This document shows, one piece after another, positions 54,521-63,097 of a stretch of 64,000 nt of DNA; position 1 is the first letter of the stretch; each line of letters opens with the position of its first letter. Made by a program: the position numbers and the translations under genes. The stretch spans positions 1,240,001 through 1,304,000 of the forward strand of contig OZ257140.1 of the NCBI GenBank assembly GCA_965279165.1. Direction: 5' to 3'. The notes beneath the pieces are model-generated. The model had not been told where the DNA came from and did no database searches. It saw only the letters and a list, made by a program, of their open reading frames with translations. The DNA is from JBAYIE01 sp965279165. GTDB taxonomy: Bacteria > Bacteroidota > Bacteroidia > UKL13-3.

Positions 54521-54640
54521 GGTCTCGTAGTTCTCCCGATTGCTATCGGGAGGATAGAATAGATTGTAGTATATAAAAGACATGGCCCCGTAGTTCAATG
54601 GATAGAATGAGAGACTCATAAACAAAACGTTCTTTTAAGT
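54521..54640 (+). pseudogene. Two decayed tRNA-Arg 5' halves, one with a palindrome in the D-loop
   Basis: Copy 1 (54521-54565): GGTCTCGTAGTTC then CTCCCGATTGCTATCGGGAG then GATAGAA, the intact tRNA-Arg D-arm with a 20-base palindrome in the loop. Copy 2 (54584 on): GGCCCCGTAGTTCAATGGATAGAA, then sequence unlike a tRNA (GAGAGACTCATAAAC). Neither has a T arm or acceptor 3' strand. Confidence 0.7.
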
Positions 54641-54764
54641 TTATATATCCAATAATATCAAGGTTATATGTAAATATGATTTCCAAACCGTGCAGTGAAT
54701 CGAGCAGTGATTGTATCTATGTGGTGTCGAAAATTGTTAGATTTCCAAACCTGAAAATAATCAT

Positions 54765-54836
54765 GGCCTCGTAGTTCAAGGGATAGAACGTTGGTTTCCT
54801 AAACCGAAAATACAGGTTCGAGTCCTGTCGAGGCTA
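54765..54836 (+). tRNA. tRNA-Arg (anticodon CCT)
   Basis: 72 bases: acceptor GGCCTCG/CGAGGCT (one G-T), D-stem GTTC/GAAC with a short loop, anticodon arm TTGGT-TTCCTAA-ACCGA (CCT), T arm ACAGG-TTCGAGT-CCTGT, discriminator A. It stands at the border between core genes and the element to the right, so it is a candidate integration site. Confidence 0.92.
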
Positions 54837-54841
54837 CAAAT

Positions 54842-54873
54842 AAAAAAGGGGGTGCAATTGCACCCCCTTTTTT
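54842..54873. terminator. Perfect palindromic bidirectional terminator
   Basis: AAAAAAGGGGGTGCAA followed by its exact complement, a 32-base palindrome with A and T runs. It ends tRNA-Arg on the plus strand and the DUF5131 gene on the minus strand. Confidence 0.93.
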
Positions 54874-54883
54874 ATTTGATGCT

Positions 54884-55615
54884 TCAAGCGGCATGGTTCC
54901 GATTAAGATAGTGACCCGGCATCTCATCATAAGTCCGGCCATTCAGAATTCTACCGTTTTTCTTCTTGTTTCGACCACCCCATTGTTTAAAGAAGAACGC
55001 TATACCAGCACTCTCACATTGTTTCTGAAGGTCTTCTACCCAATCAGGGTTCATTGGTCGTGGATGGTGACCACTTTCACCTCCGACAATAACCCAATCA
55101 ATATTAGTCATGTCAAGGTTCGGTAAAGGTCCGATTAACGGTTCACAGGACAGGAATTTAACCTTGGCACCGGTTTGTCTGAGGAAGTCGATACGGTCAG
55201 TTACTCTTTCGTCTTCTACGGATACACCCATCCATATGTTTTCCGACCATGTTAATTCTTGGTGTACCTCAAATAATCTTTCGGCTCTCTTGGTAAGAAC
55301 TTGAAAGGTGTGCTGAGGATTGTCGTTCATCACCGCAAACACTTTTTTGATAAAATCGAGTGGTACATCCTTGTGAAACAGGTCACTCATGGAGTTTACG
55401 AATACCAATGTTGGTTTCTTCCATTTGTAGGGTGTGTTGAGTTCTTTTTCGTGGGTTCTGATTTCAAACCCATCTGCGTATTTTTTAGACCCCATTGCTT
55501 GAAGTCTCTTTGACATTATCTCTGCATAGCAGAATTTGCAGCCAGCCGAAAGTTTTGAACAGCCGGTTGTTGGATTCCAAGTCATTTGTGTCCATTCTAT
55601 TGTTGTTACTGACAT
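54884..55615 (-). CDS. DUF5131 (phage Gp37/Gp68-like) protein
   Basis: 243 residues. TTIEWTQMTWNPTTGCSKLSAGCKFCYAE is the family start, with a C-x6-C-x2-C cluster (C19, C26, C29) resembling a radical-SAM-like iron-sulfur site. KKPTLVFVNSMSDLFH, FQVLTKRAERL, WVIVGGESGHHPRPMN and FFFKQWGG follow. Members are common in phages and integrative elements; the reaction is not established. First gene of the element after tRNA-Arg, transcribed toward it. Confidence 0.9.
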   Translation of the reverse strand: MSVTTIEWTQMTWNPTTGCSKLSAGCKFCYAEIMSKRLQAMGSKKYADGFEIRTHEKELNTPYKWKKPTLVFVNSMSDLFHKDVPLDFIKKVFAVMNDNPQHTFQVLTKRAERLFEVHQELTWSENIWMGVSVEDERVTDRIDFLRQTGAKVKFLSCEPLIGPLPNLDMTNIDWVIVGGESGHHPRPMNPDWVEDLQKQCESAGIAFFFKQWGGRNKKKNGRILNGRTYDEMPGHYLNRNHAA

Positions 55616-55683
55616 TATTTAAAAAATTATAAGCTGTTATTTAATGAGTATTATCCGTTTCAAAGGCTATTGTTTGAACACGA

Positions 55684-56013
55684 TTATCCGCTGTCGATTT
55701 TCCAACTGACCCCCTCAATTATCCGATGAATAACCGCTTTGGATACATGGTATTCTTGTGCCAAACGTTTTTTTCCGTATACATGCGGATTGTACTTTTC
55801 ACGAATTTTTCTCACATCTTTCTTGGTCAATTTGCACTGACGATTTTCGGTTGAGTTGTATTCACGCAACGCGATAGGTTGTTTCCCCTTTAATTGCTGT
55901 TTCAACCGAATTGATTGTTCTTCGTAGTAAAGCAACTGCTTGTCAGATTTCCGTGCGTAATCGGTGGATTGAATTTTATCAATCTCAGCCTGAATAATAC
56001 TTATATGTGACAT
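55684..56013 (-). CDS. Small helix-turn-helix protein
   Basis: 109 residues from ATG 56013; a longer frame to 56046 overlaps the ATPase gene more. A coiled-coil-like N-terminal half (IQAEIDKIQ... LLYYEEQSIRLKQQL) is followed by a HTH, LTKKDVRKIREKYNPHVYGKKRLAQEYHVSKAVIHRIIEG. It resembles the DNA-binding HTH of phage HNH/homing-type proteins. The 13-base overlap with the ATPase gene suggests coupled expression. Confidence 0.7.
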   Translation of the reverse strand: MSHISIIQAEIDKIQSTDYARKSDKQLLYYEEQSIRLKQQLKGKQPIALREYNSTENRQCKLTKKDVRKIREKYNPHVYGKKRLAQEYHVSKAVIHRIIEGVSWKIDSG

Positions 56014-56876
56014 ATCGATTCGATTTTTAAATAATCCATTTCCCAAACAGTGTGATAGTCCAAAGGGTATTCATTCATAATCCTAGCCATTTTCTCGACC
56101 AATCGAATCGACCTTTCTTTAAGGTTTGGCCAATTATCCCAAAGGAAGTCGAGTATTACACGTTTCTGTAAATCGTCAATGTTGTACTTTTCCAAGCAGT
56201 CGGTATTTAGAACCACATCTGCAATCCAACCATAGTGAGAAGGCCCTGTTATGTCGAGGTCAAGGACACGGCAACGACTACGAATCGCATTACGATTAAT
56301 TATTAATATAGATTTCCCCCGATTTTTCTCACGTGCAATCCTGACCTCATCATCCGTCGGTAATCGGAAATTTGAATTAATAATGAACAACATGTTGTTT
56401 GTCGGAACCGAGAATCCCATTTCACCTTCAGTTTGATGAAATTCAATGGCCTGTTGTTGGATTGGTGTAAGATTACCCCATTGACTTTGAAGTGATTTTT
56501 CGTAGTGATAGCAGCTCAAACCACTCAACACGTTTTTCATTATGTTGCAGTTGAGTTCATTGAAAAGAACATCGCAATCGTCCACGAGAAAGATAATCTT
56601 GTTTACAGGGTCAATGAAACGTGCAACGGCCAAACATACTCCAAAAGCGAACATAGATGTATTGCCGGATATTTTGACAAACTGTTGATTCATTTCCTGT
56701 AAGAGTTTTGTGGTTGTAAATGTTTTCCCAATCCCTGGCTGTGAAGAAATATATAAATGGTTGGAGAAAACACCTTCTTGATATAGTGTACGTTTAATTG
56801 TTTGTTCCATTCTTGAACGGTACTTTGCTCCAAGCTCAATGGCCTCAGAGCGGGTTGTGTTTTTTAAGGTATTCAT
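56001..56876 (-). CDS. AAA-type ATPase of the element
   Basis: 291 residues. P-loop SSQPGIGKT (G50-K51-T52; the first Gly of the motif is replaced by Ser), Walker B KIIFLVDDCD (D99, D100), and a sensor-like LFIINSNFRLP. The C-terminal helical part (RVILDFLWDNWPNLKERSIRLVEKMARIM) is typical of AAA+ lids. Role unknown: replication or DNA-processing motor of a phage or mobile element. Between the ParB-methyltransferase and HTH genes on the same strand. Confidence 0.8.
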   Translation of the reverse strand: MNTLKNTTRSEAIELGAKYRSRMEQTIKRTLYQEGVFSNHLYISSQPGIGKTFTTTKLLQEMNQQFVKISGNTSMFAFGVCLAVARFIDPVNKIIFLVDDCDVLFNELNCNIMKNVLSGLSCYHYEKSLQSQWGNLTPIQQQAIEFHQTEGEMGFSVPTNNMLFIINSNFRLPTDDEVRIAREKNRGKSILIINRNAIRSRCRVLDLDITGPSHYGWIADVVLNTDCLEKYNIDDLQKRVILDFLWDNWPNLKERSIRLVEKMARIMNEYPLDYHTVWEMDYLKIESICHI

Positions 56877-56898
56877 GTGTTTATACTTTAATTGTTGG

Positions 56899-58491
56899 TT
56901 ATGCTGCTTTGTTTGGAAAAACTATTTGATTGACCTCCTCGAGTTCTGATTTGTTAAATTCTTTATCTGCGTTGATAAGAATTTCGTTACCGATATCGAA
57001 GTATTCTTTTGATTTTTCTATTCCGAGGTAATTACGGTTGAGAAGAAGTGAGATTTTACCTGTGGTGGCTCCTCCGGAAAATGGGTCACACACCAAATCA
57101 CCTTCGTCAGACATCATCAGTATCATTGTGGTCGGTAAATACGGACTCATACTTGCCGGATGGCCAGCAGAACTAATTTGACATACTTCGTGGTTCTTCC
57201 CTACCGATGATGTAATGATTTCTTCAACTTCCTGTTCACGGATATGTGATAGCAGTTTGCCGTATGGTTTTGAAATGGACTTTTGTTTCTTGGCCACTTT
57301 TCCTATATGTGTAACATCCTTTACACCTTGTGTAACCTTTGCTTCCTTACCTTCAACAGGAAACGTCAACATGTTGTATTTGGCTTTCTTTGGGTCAACT
57401 ACAAACCAAAGGATGTATTCTATTGAGTTACTTGGTCTTTTGACATCTTCATTCGTAGGGTGGGGGTTAATTTTGGACCATATCAGGTTATCTTTGTAAA
57501 TCAGGGACGTGTGTTTTTCAATGTATTCTTTTATGAGAAATGGTATTCCTTGAGCTACCCCATCGTTATAAGTCTCACCAACATTGATACAGACATTAGC
57601 GGATTCGGATAACAAGGGAACTAACTGTTGGAAGATTTTGGCAATGTTCATTGCGAACTCATGTTTGTCTTTCTCATGGCCAAGTGGTCGTGTTTCACCC
57701 ACTTTATAATGTCTCAACATCCAATACATTATTGAGGTGAAGAGAAGGTTGATTGGTCTTGAATAACCTTTTAAAACTTCGGACAATTCGCGTGAATCCG
57801 CATTGTACACTGTGGCTTTCTCAGGAATAGAAAATGTGTGCTCGTATTTAGAATCCAGTTGGTGACGCTGGTCTATCAATTTCACCGCATCGGAAACATC
57901 TATTTCCCCTTCAATAAGTTGTTTCGTAAACCCATATTTGTTGTTTTCATCGATTTCTTTATGCACGGTAATAAATTCATTACAGGTATCAACTTTCCAT
58001 CCCTTACCAATGAGTCCTTTCATCAGGATATCATTTTCAATTGGGGTACTTTGTATCAGGTCGAGCTTACGGATGATGTCATCGCCCTTAAATCGTCCGT
58101 TCAATAAATTACTAATTGCAACATCACGCACATATGGTTTACTGTCCGTACTTTTCTTACCCTGACGTTTCGGGTATGTGATGAATGCTTGTCGAACCAT
58201 TTTTACTTGGTCTTCGACACTGAGTACTCTCGTGGTGTTGCACTTGATACGGTCTTCAATTGTTGCAACATGCTCATAATGCAGAACATCGATTTCCGTT
58301 AATCCCAGCTTGAGTAAGGCTTTTAATCTGCGATACCCATCAAACAGAACAAAGTTGCAGTCCACTTTTGGTGGGTCATGTTCTAGCGCATTTTGAATGT
58401 TTGCAATTAATTCTTCATCATTTACTTTAGAGAAGAAATTTTCGAATTCAGGATTGCGGATTATATCCGCTGTTTGTTTTTTAATTAACAT
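56899..58491 (-). CDS. ParB-domain / DNA methyltransferase fusion with altered catalytic motif
   Basis: 530 residues. Residues 1 to about 110 are ParB/Srx-like (FVLFDGYRRLKALLKLG). The C-terminal part has the beta-class methyltransferase order: motif IV first, then motif I DPFSGGATTG (469-478) and GIEKSKEYFDIG. The catalytic motif, normally (T)SPPYW, reads TSIMYW (252-257; codons TCA ATA ATG TAT TGG). Both prolines are gone by several base changes, so this is not a sequencing slip. DNA methylation by it is doubtful; DNA binding is likely. Confidence 0.85.
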   Translation of the reverse strand: MLIKKQTADIIRNPEFENFFSKVNDEELIANIQNALEHDPPKVDCNFVLFDGYRRLKALLKLGLTEIDVLHYEHVATIEDRIKCNTTRVLSVEDQVKMVRQAFITYPKRQGKKSTDSKPYVRDVAISNLLNGRFKGDDIIRKLDLIQSTPIENDILMKGLIGKGWKVDTCNEFITVHKEIDENNKYGFTKQLIEGEIDVSDAVKLIDQRHQLDSKYEHTFSIPEKATVYNADSRELSEVLKGYSRPINLLFTSIMYWMLRHYKVGETRPLGHEKDKHEFAMNIAKIFQQLVPLLSESANVCINVGETYNDGVAQGIPFLIKEYIEKHTSLIYKDNLIWSKINPHPTNEDVKRPSNSIEYILWFVVDPKKAKYNMLTFPVEGKEAKVTQGVKDVTHIGKVAKKQKSISKPYGKLLSHIREQEVEEIITSSVGKNHEVCQISSAGHPASMSPYLPTTMILMMSDEGDLVCDPFSGGATTGKISLLLNRNYLGIEKSKEYFDIGNEILINADKEFNKSELEEVNQIVFPNKAA

Positions 58492-58566
58492 GGTTTTATT
58501 TATTTAAATTAGTGTATATATGTAAATCGGATATTCTCTTATACATTTTAGGCTTTAAAAAAAGGG

Positions 58567-59262
58567 TTACCCCTTTTTCTTTTTAGTTTCCAACAATCCG
58601 TAGTGTTTGGGTTTCGGGTTTGAACCTGGTCCCGGGTTATACGGACTTCTAATTTGATTAACTTTTTTCGGTTGAGATAACACCTCCTCAATTTCGCCTT
58701 CTGCTCCAACTGCAACTTTCACGTAAGCGCTTTTTTTTATGCTCACCAATGCTCCTTGTTTTACCATTACTTCCTTCATTGCAAGAACTATTAATCTTTC
58801 CGCATTGTCCATGAATTTGTTGTCCATTGCTAGTTTGATTAAGTCAGTTCCCAAGTCCTCTGATTTTCCTAAATAAACCCTGATTTCAGATTTGATGAGT
58901 TCAGGGTTGTAAAAATTTGAACGGGCAACCACATAACTTGTTTCAGAACCACCTCTTTTTTGATTCACGAGAGTTAATTTCACTTCGGTACTGATAAGAC
59001 ATCGTGCTTGTGAAATAAATGTCTCTAATCGAGCCATTTCATTGAATAAACCCATGTTTTTACTAACTAAGGTTTCGTACTCGTTCTTGGCGGCTATTAA
59101 TTGTTTGTAAATAACCGACCGCTCTTCTCCAACAACCGATTTTTCGGTCAGTGATTGTGGGTGAATGAACTCGGTGTTCAGAAATACCTCAAAGGCACTC
59201 TTTTGGTTACCCTTTTCAATGATTTCTGCAATTACTCCTCTTATTTGATTCTTGTCTTTCAT
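58567..59262 (-). CDS. Hypothetical protein of the element
   Basis: 231 residues, no signal or membrane segment. The middle is helical and coiled-coil-like (VIYKQLIAAKNEYETLVSKNMGLFNEMARLETFI); the tail is Pro/Gly/Lys-rich (SPYNPGPGSNPKPKHYG... KKKKG). No family is recognised. It is first in the minus-strand run ending at the HTH gene, and is divergent from the primase-like gene. Confidence 0.6.
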   Translation of the reverse strand: MKDKNQIRGVIAEIIEKGNQKSAFEVFLNTEFIHPQSLTEKSVVGEERSVIYKQLIAAKNEYETLVSKNMGLFNEMARLETFISQARCLISTEVKLTLVNQKRGGSETSYVVARSNFYNPELIKSEIRVYLGKSEDLGTDLIKLAMDNKFMDNAERLIVLAMKEVMVKQGALVSIKKSAYVKVAVGAEGEIEEVLSQPKKVNQIRSPYNPGPGSNPKPKHYGLLETKKKKG

Positions 59263-59461
59263 ATTCGAATTGACAGCTCAAAGGTAATACAAGTTTTGAT
59301 ATATCCAAATATCGGATTTACATTTATACATTTATTATTTGCAGATTATGCAAATAATACAACCATATCGCTGATATAAAGCGCATTAGATGGAAAATAT
59401 TTTTTCATAGACTTGACAAATCCAGCCAATTTGGTTATCATTTTACAGTACATAGTTAACT

Positions 59462-59550
59462 GTAATGGCGTTAACCGAAGTACATAAAGAGTTTAAAATC
59501 CCCCTTTAAAGTAACCGCCATTACCGGTGAAATTTAGGGGGTATTTTTTT
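59462..59550 (+). promoter_or_regulatory. Possible attenuator before the primase-like gene
   Basis: Arms GTAATGGCGTTAAC (59462-59475) and GTAACCGCCATTAC (59511-59524) pair 12 of 14. CCCCC (59500-59504) and GGGGG (59537-59541) form a second stem followed by T7 (59544-59550), three bases before the ATG. The two stems interlock, so they should compete or form a pseudoknot. The second looks like an intrinsic terminator. Confidence 0.4.
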
Positions 59551-59552
59551 AT

Positions 59553-60800
59553 ATGTTCTCATATTTTAATGGTGGTGTAAAACAGAATGTACCCACCAAA
59601 CCAATCAATTTTGACGAGCTGGTTCATCTCATCAAATTCAATCCGAACCATAAGCAATTTCAAGAAATCCGGAACCTAAAGAGCAACGGAGACCTATCCT
59701 ATCAGTTATTAAAGGAACGGTTGCCGAACATCACACCAAACTGTCAGGTCCATCATAAGAAACTAAGTGAAGGTTTGTTTGATAAAAACTTCAATCGATT
59801 CTCCGGTTACTTGTACTTCGATTTTGATAATACACCTGAAGGTTACAAGGATTACTTCATCCACAGATATGGACACTTGGTTTCATTGGTTAGTCAGAGC
59901 GCAAGTGGTGGGGGAATATCCGTATTGTTCCAGGTGGATGTTCAGTTGACGAAGGATAATTTCAATGATGTTTGGCAACACATAAGAAATACTACCCTAA
60001 AAGATGAGCCGGTCGATGCAAGATGTTCTAACATAAATCGTAGCTGGATTATTCCATCTGACAGTGAGGTATTCGTTAATAAGGATGCTGTCGTATCAGT
60101 CAATTTGAATGAAATTCAGAAAGAAAAGAAAAACGCAATTCAAGGGAAAATACTCCTTTCTTCTTTTAATACTTATACACTGAATTGCACCAGATATATA
60201 ACAAAAGATATTGATGAGGTACTAAATAAATTGCTACTTAAATCAAAGGTACCCGTTACTAATTCAGTACTGTATTTTAATGAAGAATATATCTGCCAAG
60301 TATATTTTCCTAAAAGAATTACAGAGGGAAACAAGAGAAGGATTTACCGCAATATTATTCACCAATTGGTTTATCTAAATCCCAGTGTGGAACCAATTTA
60401 CATTTTCTCCTTTATTAATTTTATTAACAGGGAACATGCATCACCGGCCATGCCGTTTGATAAATTAATTGAGTTTTTTGAATTCGTTTACGGCTACATT
60501 GTAAAAACCGGTGAAGTAAAACCGGTTCTGAAACTAAAACGTGTTCATTTCAACAGGGATTGCGGGTATACACGGAAAGAAAAGAGTGCGATTGCCAACC
60601 TAATTAACGGATTATATCGTCGTAAACAGAAAATGGATATGATTGAAGATGCAAAGATTGAGTTACAGAGGATGGGTTTAAAGACTACTTCAAAGAATAT
60701 CTCCGACCTGACCGGAATAAAGTTACGTTCGGTTCAATTGTACCAAAAGATGAAACCCGTTGATTTTACTGAAGAATTGAAACGGATTAATCAACGATAA
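59553..60800 (+). CDS. BT4734/VirE-N-type primase-like protein
   Basis: 415 residues. The N-terminal domain matches the BT4734/BF3469 (VirE N-terminal) group related to archaeo-eukaryotic primases: SGYLYFDFDNTPEG holds D90-x-D92, then LVSQSASGGGISVLFQVDV where the usual S-G-x-(G/H) loop lies. The C-terminal region ends with a HTH (KNISDLTGIKLRSVQLYQKM). No helicase domain is present. Probably primes or regulates replication of the element. Divergent from the minus-strand run. Confidence 0.75.
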   Translation: MFSYFNGGVKQNVPTKPINFDELVHLIKFNPNHKQFQEIRNLKSNGDLSYQLLKERLPNITPNCQVHHKKLSEGLFDKNFNRFSGYLYFDFDNTPEGYKDYFIHRYGHLVSLVSQSASGGGISVLFQVDVQLTKDNFNDVWQHIRNTTLKDEPVDARCSNINRSWIIPSDSEVFVNKDAVVSVNLNEIQKEKKNAIQGKILLSSFNTYTLNCTRYITKDIDEVLNKLLLKSKVPVTNSVLYFNEEYICQVYFPKRITEGNKRRIYRNIIHQLVYLNPSVEPIYIFSFINFINREHASPAMPFDKLIEFFEFVYGYIVKTGEVKPVLKLKRVHFNRDCGYTRKEKSAIANLINGLYRRKQKMDMIEDAKIELQRMGLKTTSKNISDLTGIKLRSVQLYQKMKPVDFTEELKRINQR

Positions 60801-60982
60801 CCGGTCACCTATCTTGGAAACAGGATAAGTGAATTCAGGTACCAGCGATTTAATTCTAACCAATCGAAAAATGAATTACCTCCTCAGGTACCACCTACTT
60901 ATCTTGTTTTCGAGAGAAGTGGATATTGCAATTAATGTATGCTAGATTGCATAAGAATCTGAATCAAATTTAATAAGTAATT

Positions 60983-62155
60983 ATGTCTAAATTAATACAA
61001 TTATCAAATTCATCATGGCGTCAACCGTTTGCTGATAGAAAGAAGGAATTTCATTTATGGGGTTCACATCCTGATGTTGCAGCTTTCTGTAAACTTGAAG
61101 ACAAGACAAAAAGATTGTTAAATATTAAGTTTCAGGACAAATTTAATATAGATATCATTGATAACTTTACAATCACGAGTGGCCGTGAAGTTGCATTTCC
61201 AAAAGCTCTACAAGACAAAATAAGAAACATAGTACTGAAAAACCCTCATTCATACTTTGAAATAACGATACTTGATACACCTGATAATTCTGTCAGACCA
61301 GCCGACATTCGTTGGTTAAAGAATGTTAAGAGAAATCAAGGTGATGGGTGGGCTTATGATGATGTGAATTGTGAAAGCACTTTTCTTTTACACTGGCCGA
61401 CAAAACATAGAAATAGCGCAGCAACACCTAAGGTTGGTGATTTGATATTGTTATTCCAAACTCCTAATGTGATAAATGGAAGAAGGAATAGGGTGGTTCA
61501 CATGACACATCTTGTTTCTCCGATTTCAGAACCGATTCTTGAAGATATAGAAAGTCCAAACCACAGATGGTGTAGAGAAGTTAAATTAGTTGCAAAGGCA
61601 AATCCTGTTGAAAGTATTCCAAACCCTGGACACTATAGTTTCTATTTGCCAAATAGAGGGTTGACTAATCCGATAGTGAATCTTGAGAATAAACTAGGGC
61701 ATAGTCAGTCTGTTACACAAGAAGAAATTTGGGACTTGTTTCAGAATTCGTTTTGTGATAGCTCCTCAATTGGTTTGCCTTTGGTAAACCAGGTTGATGA
61801 AATATTAGGCCAATTAGAAGGAGATAAGGTTGTAAAAGAACATATAAGACAAGAACTAACGAGAAGAAATGCTAGTATCGTACTGCGAGCAAAATCCGAA
61901 GCATTAAAAAGGGGAAAAGGTAGAATATTATGTGAATGTTGTGATTTTGATTTTCTGAAAGTCTACGGTACTCACGGGAACACATTTATTGAAGGCCATC
62001 ATAAAATCCACTTATCGGCAGGAGAAAGAATTACCAAGATTTCTGACATTGCACTTGTCTGCTCAAACTGTCATCGCATGCTACATAGAAAGAACAGTAA
62101 AGGAAAGTACTTTTTAGTTGACGAACTAAGAAGATTGGTAAAAAATAATATATAA
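60983..62155 (+). CDS. HNH endonuclease with N-terminal PUA-like domain
   Basis: 390 residues. C-terminal HNH with zinc Cys: CECC (C317, C320), catalytic EGHHKIHL (H339, H340), then CSNCHRMLH (C360, C363), the McrA-like arrangement. The N-terminal half contains TPKVGDLILLFQTPN, then NRVVHMTHLVSPISEP and W-rich strands, which look like a PUA/EVE-type beta barrel that reads modified bases (inference). That order is typical of type IV, modification-dependent restriction enzymes. The HEPN-like gene starts 20 bases downstream. Confidence 0.75.
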   Translation: MSKLIQLSNSSWRQPFADRKKEFHLWGSHPDVAAFCKLEDKTKRLLNIKFQDKFNIDIIDNFTITSGREVAFPKALQDKIRNIVLKNPHSYFEITILDTPDNSVRPADIRWLKNVKRNQGDGWAYDDVNCESTFLLHWPTKHRNSAATPKVGDLILLFQTPNVINGRRNRVVHMTHLVSPISEPILEDIESPNHRWCREVKLVAKANPVESIPNPGHYSFYLPNRGLTNPIVNLENKLGHSQSVTQEEIWDLFQNSFCDSSSIGLPLVNQVDEILGQLEGDKVVKEHIRQELTRRNASIVLRAKSEALKRGKGRILCECCDFDFLKVYGTHGNTFIEGHHKIHLSAGERITKISDIALVCSNCHRMLHRKNSKGKYFLVDELRRLVKNNI

Positions 62156-62175
62156 TAATTATTATTATCGTCGAA

Positions 62176-63096
62176 ATGAGTGAAAATGATGAGCCTTATT
62201 TTTTAGAAATTGAAGAGAAACTCCTCTCAAAAGCGGAAGCCCGAAAACTATTAATTGAAACTTTACTTAGAAATGGAATTAAGTCGCCCAAAGGTGGATG
62301 GGAGAAATCATCTTACAACTTCGGTCAAGGGGAGAAACTGCATACAAAAAGTTTCAATGAACTTATTTCTGAATTGAAGCAAAATGGAATTGTTTCTTTC
62401 ATTCAGGGTAATATTGATACGTCGGACCCAATTTTTGGTGGAACATTCGGAATTGCAATTCCGACTATGTTGATGGGTCCAGTAACTTCAACATACGCTG
62501 GCCATTCAAGAAGTTTAATGCCCCCAATGACTGATAGTCCAGTAGAAATGCAGTTATCAGAAGATATTCTATTTTACAGAGAAGAGGCTTGTTTATTTAG
62601 TAATGAGTATGATTTCACGTTTTGTACTAGATATTATCGTGCTTATTTAACTTCCTGCGTTGCTTTGGTTGATGCGTTTATCAATAGACATATTTTGATG
62701 TATAAATTTCAAGGTCGTTTGGTGAATGAATTTGAGGAAGTAAATAAAATTAGCAGATTAGAAGAGCGTTTAAATAAATTTTTACAAGTTGATACTGGGC
62801 ATGACTTGTCATCTATCAATAATGGAGTTGAATGGCTGCATTTTAAAAATATCAGAAGACTTCGAAATGAAATGACTCACATAAATTCACCCACCTTAGG
62901 TTATTCAATTACAGAATTTGCTGACCATTTTAATTATGTTAAAAAAGGTATTGGAGGTCTGCTAAAGTTGATAAGGGAATTGCAAGGTCGGCAGTCTCTT
63001 GGATTCATTGAAAAGTTAAGACTTGCGCCCTTAATATATTTCAATGAAATAATCCACAAGAATGATGGAAACCACTTGATTAAAAGAAAAAAGTGA
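62176..63096 (+). CDS. HEPN-like protein (putative RNase/toxin partner)
   Basis: 306 residues. The helical C-terminal half carries the R-x4-H motif RNEMTH (R230, H235) of HEPN RNases within FKNIRRLRNEMTHINSPT, preceded by FCTRYYRAYLTSCVALVDAFINRH. The N-terminal 80 residues look like a winged-helix-type region (KLLIETLLRNG... FNELISELKQNGIVSF). Cotranscribed with the HNH gene. Role inferred: antiphage abortive response or adaptor. Confidence 0.6.
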   Translation: MSENDEPYFLEIEEKLLSKAEARKLLIETLLRNGIKSPKGGWEKSSYNFGQGEKLHTKSFNELISELKQNGIVSFIQGNIDTSDPIFGGTFGIAIPTMLMGPVTSTYAGHSRSLMPPMTDSPVEMQLSEDILFYREEACLFSNEYDFTFCTRYYRAYLTSCVALVDAFINRHILMYKFQGRLVNEFEEVNKISRLEERLNKFLQVDTGHDLSSINNGVEWLHFKNIRRLRNEMTHINSPTLGYSITEFADHFNYVKKGIGGLLKLIRELQGRQSLGFIEKLRLAPLIYFNEIIHKNDGNHLIKRKK

Positions 63097-63097
63097 C

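Noticed and set aside
54584..54640. A functional second tRNA next to tRNA-Arg
   Set aside because: Only the acceptor 5' strand and D arm are tRNA-like; no T arm or acceptor 3' strand follows, so it is called a decayed copy.
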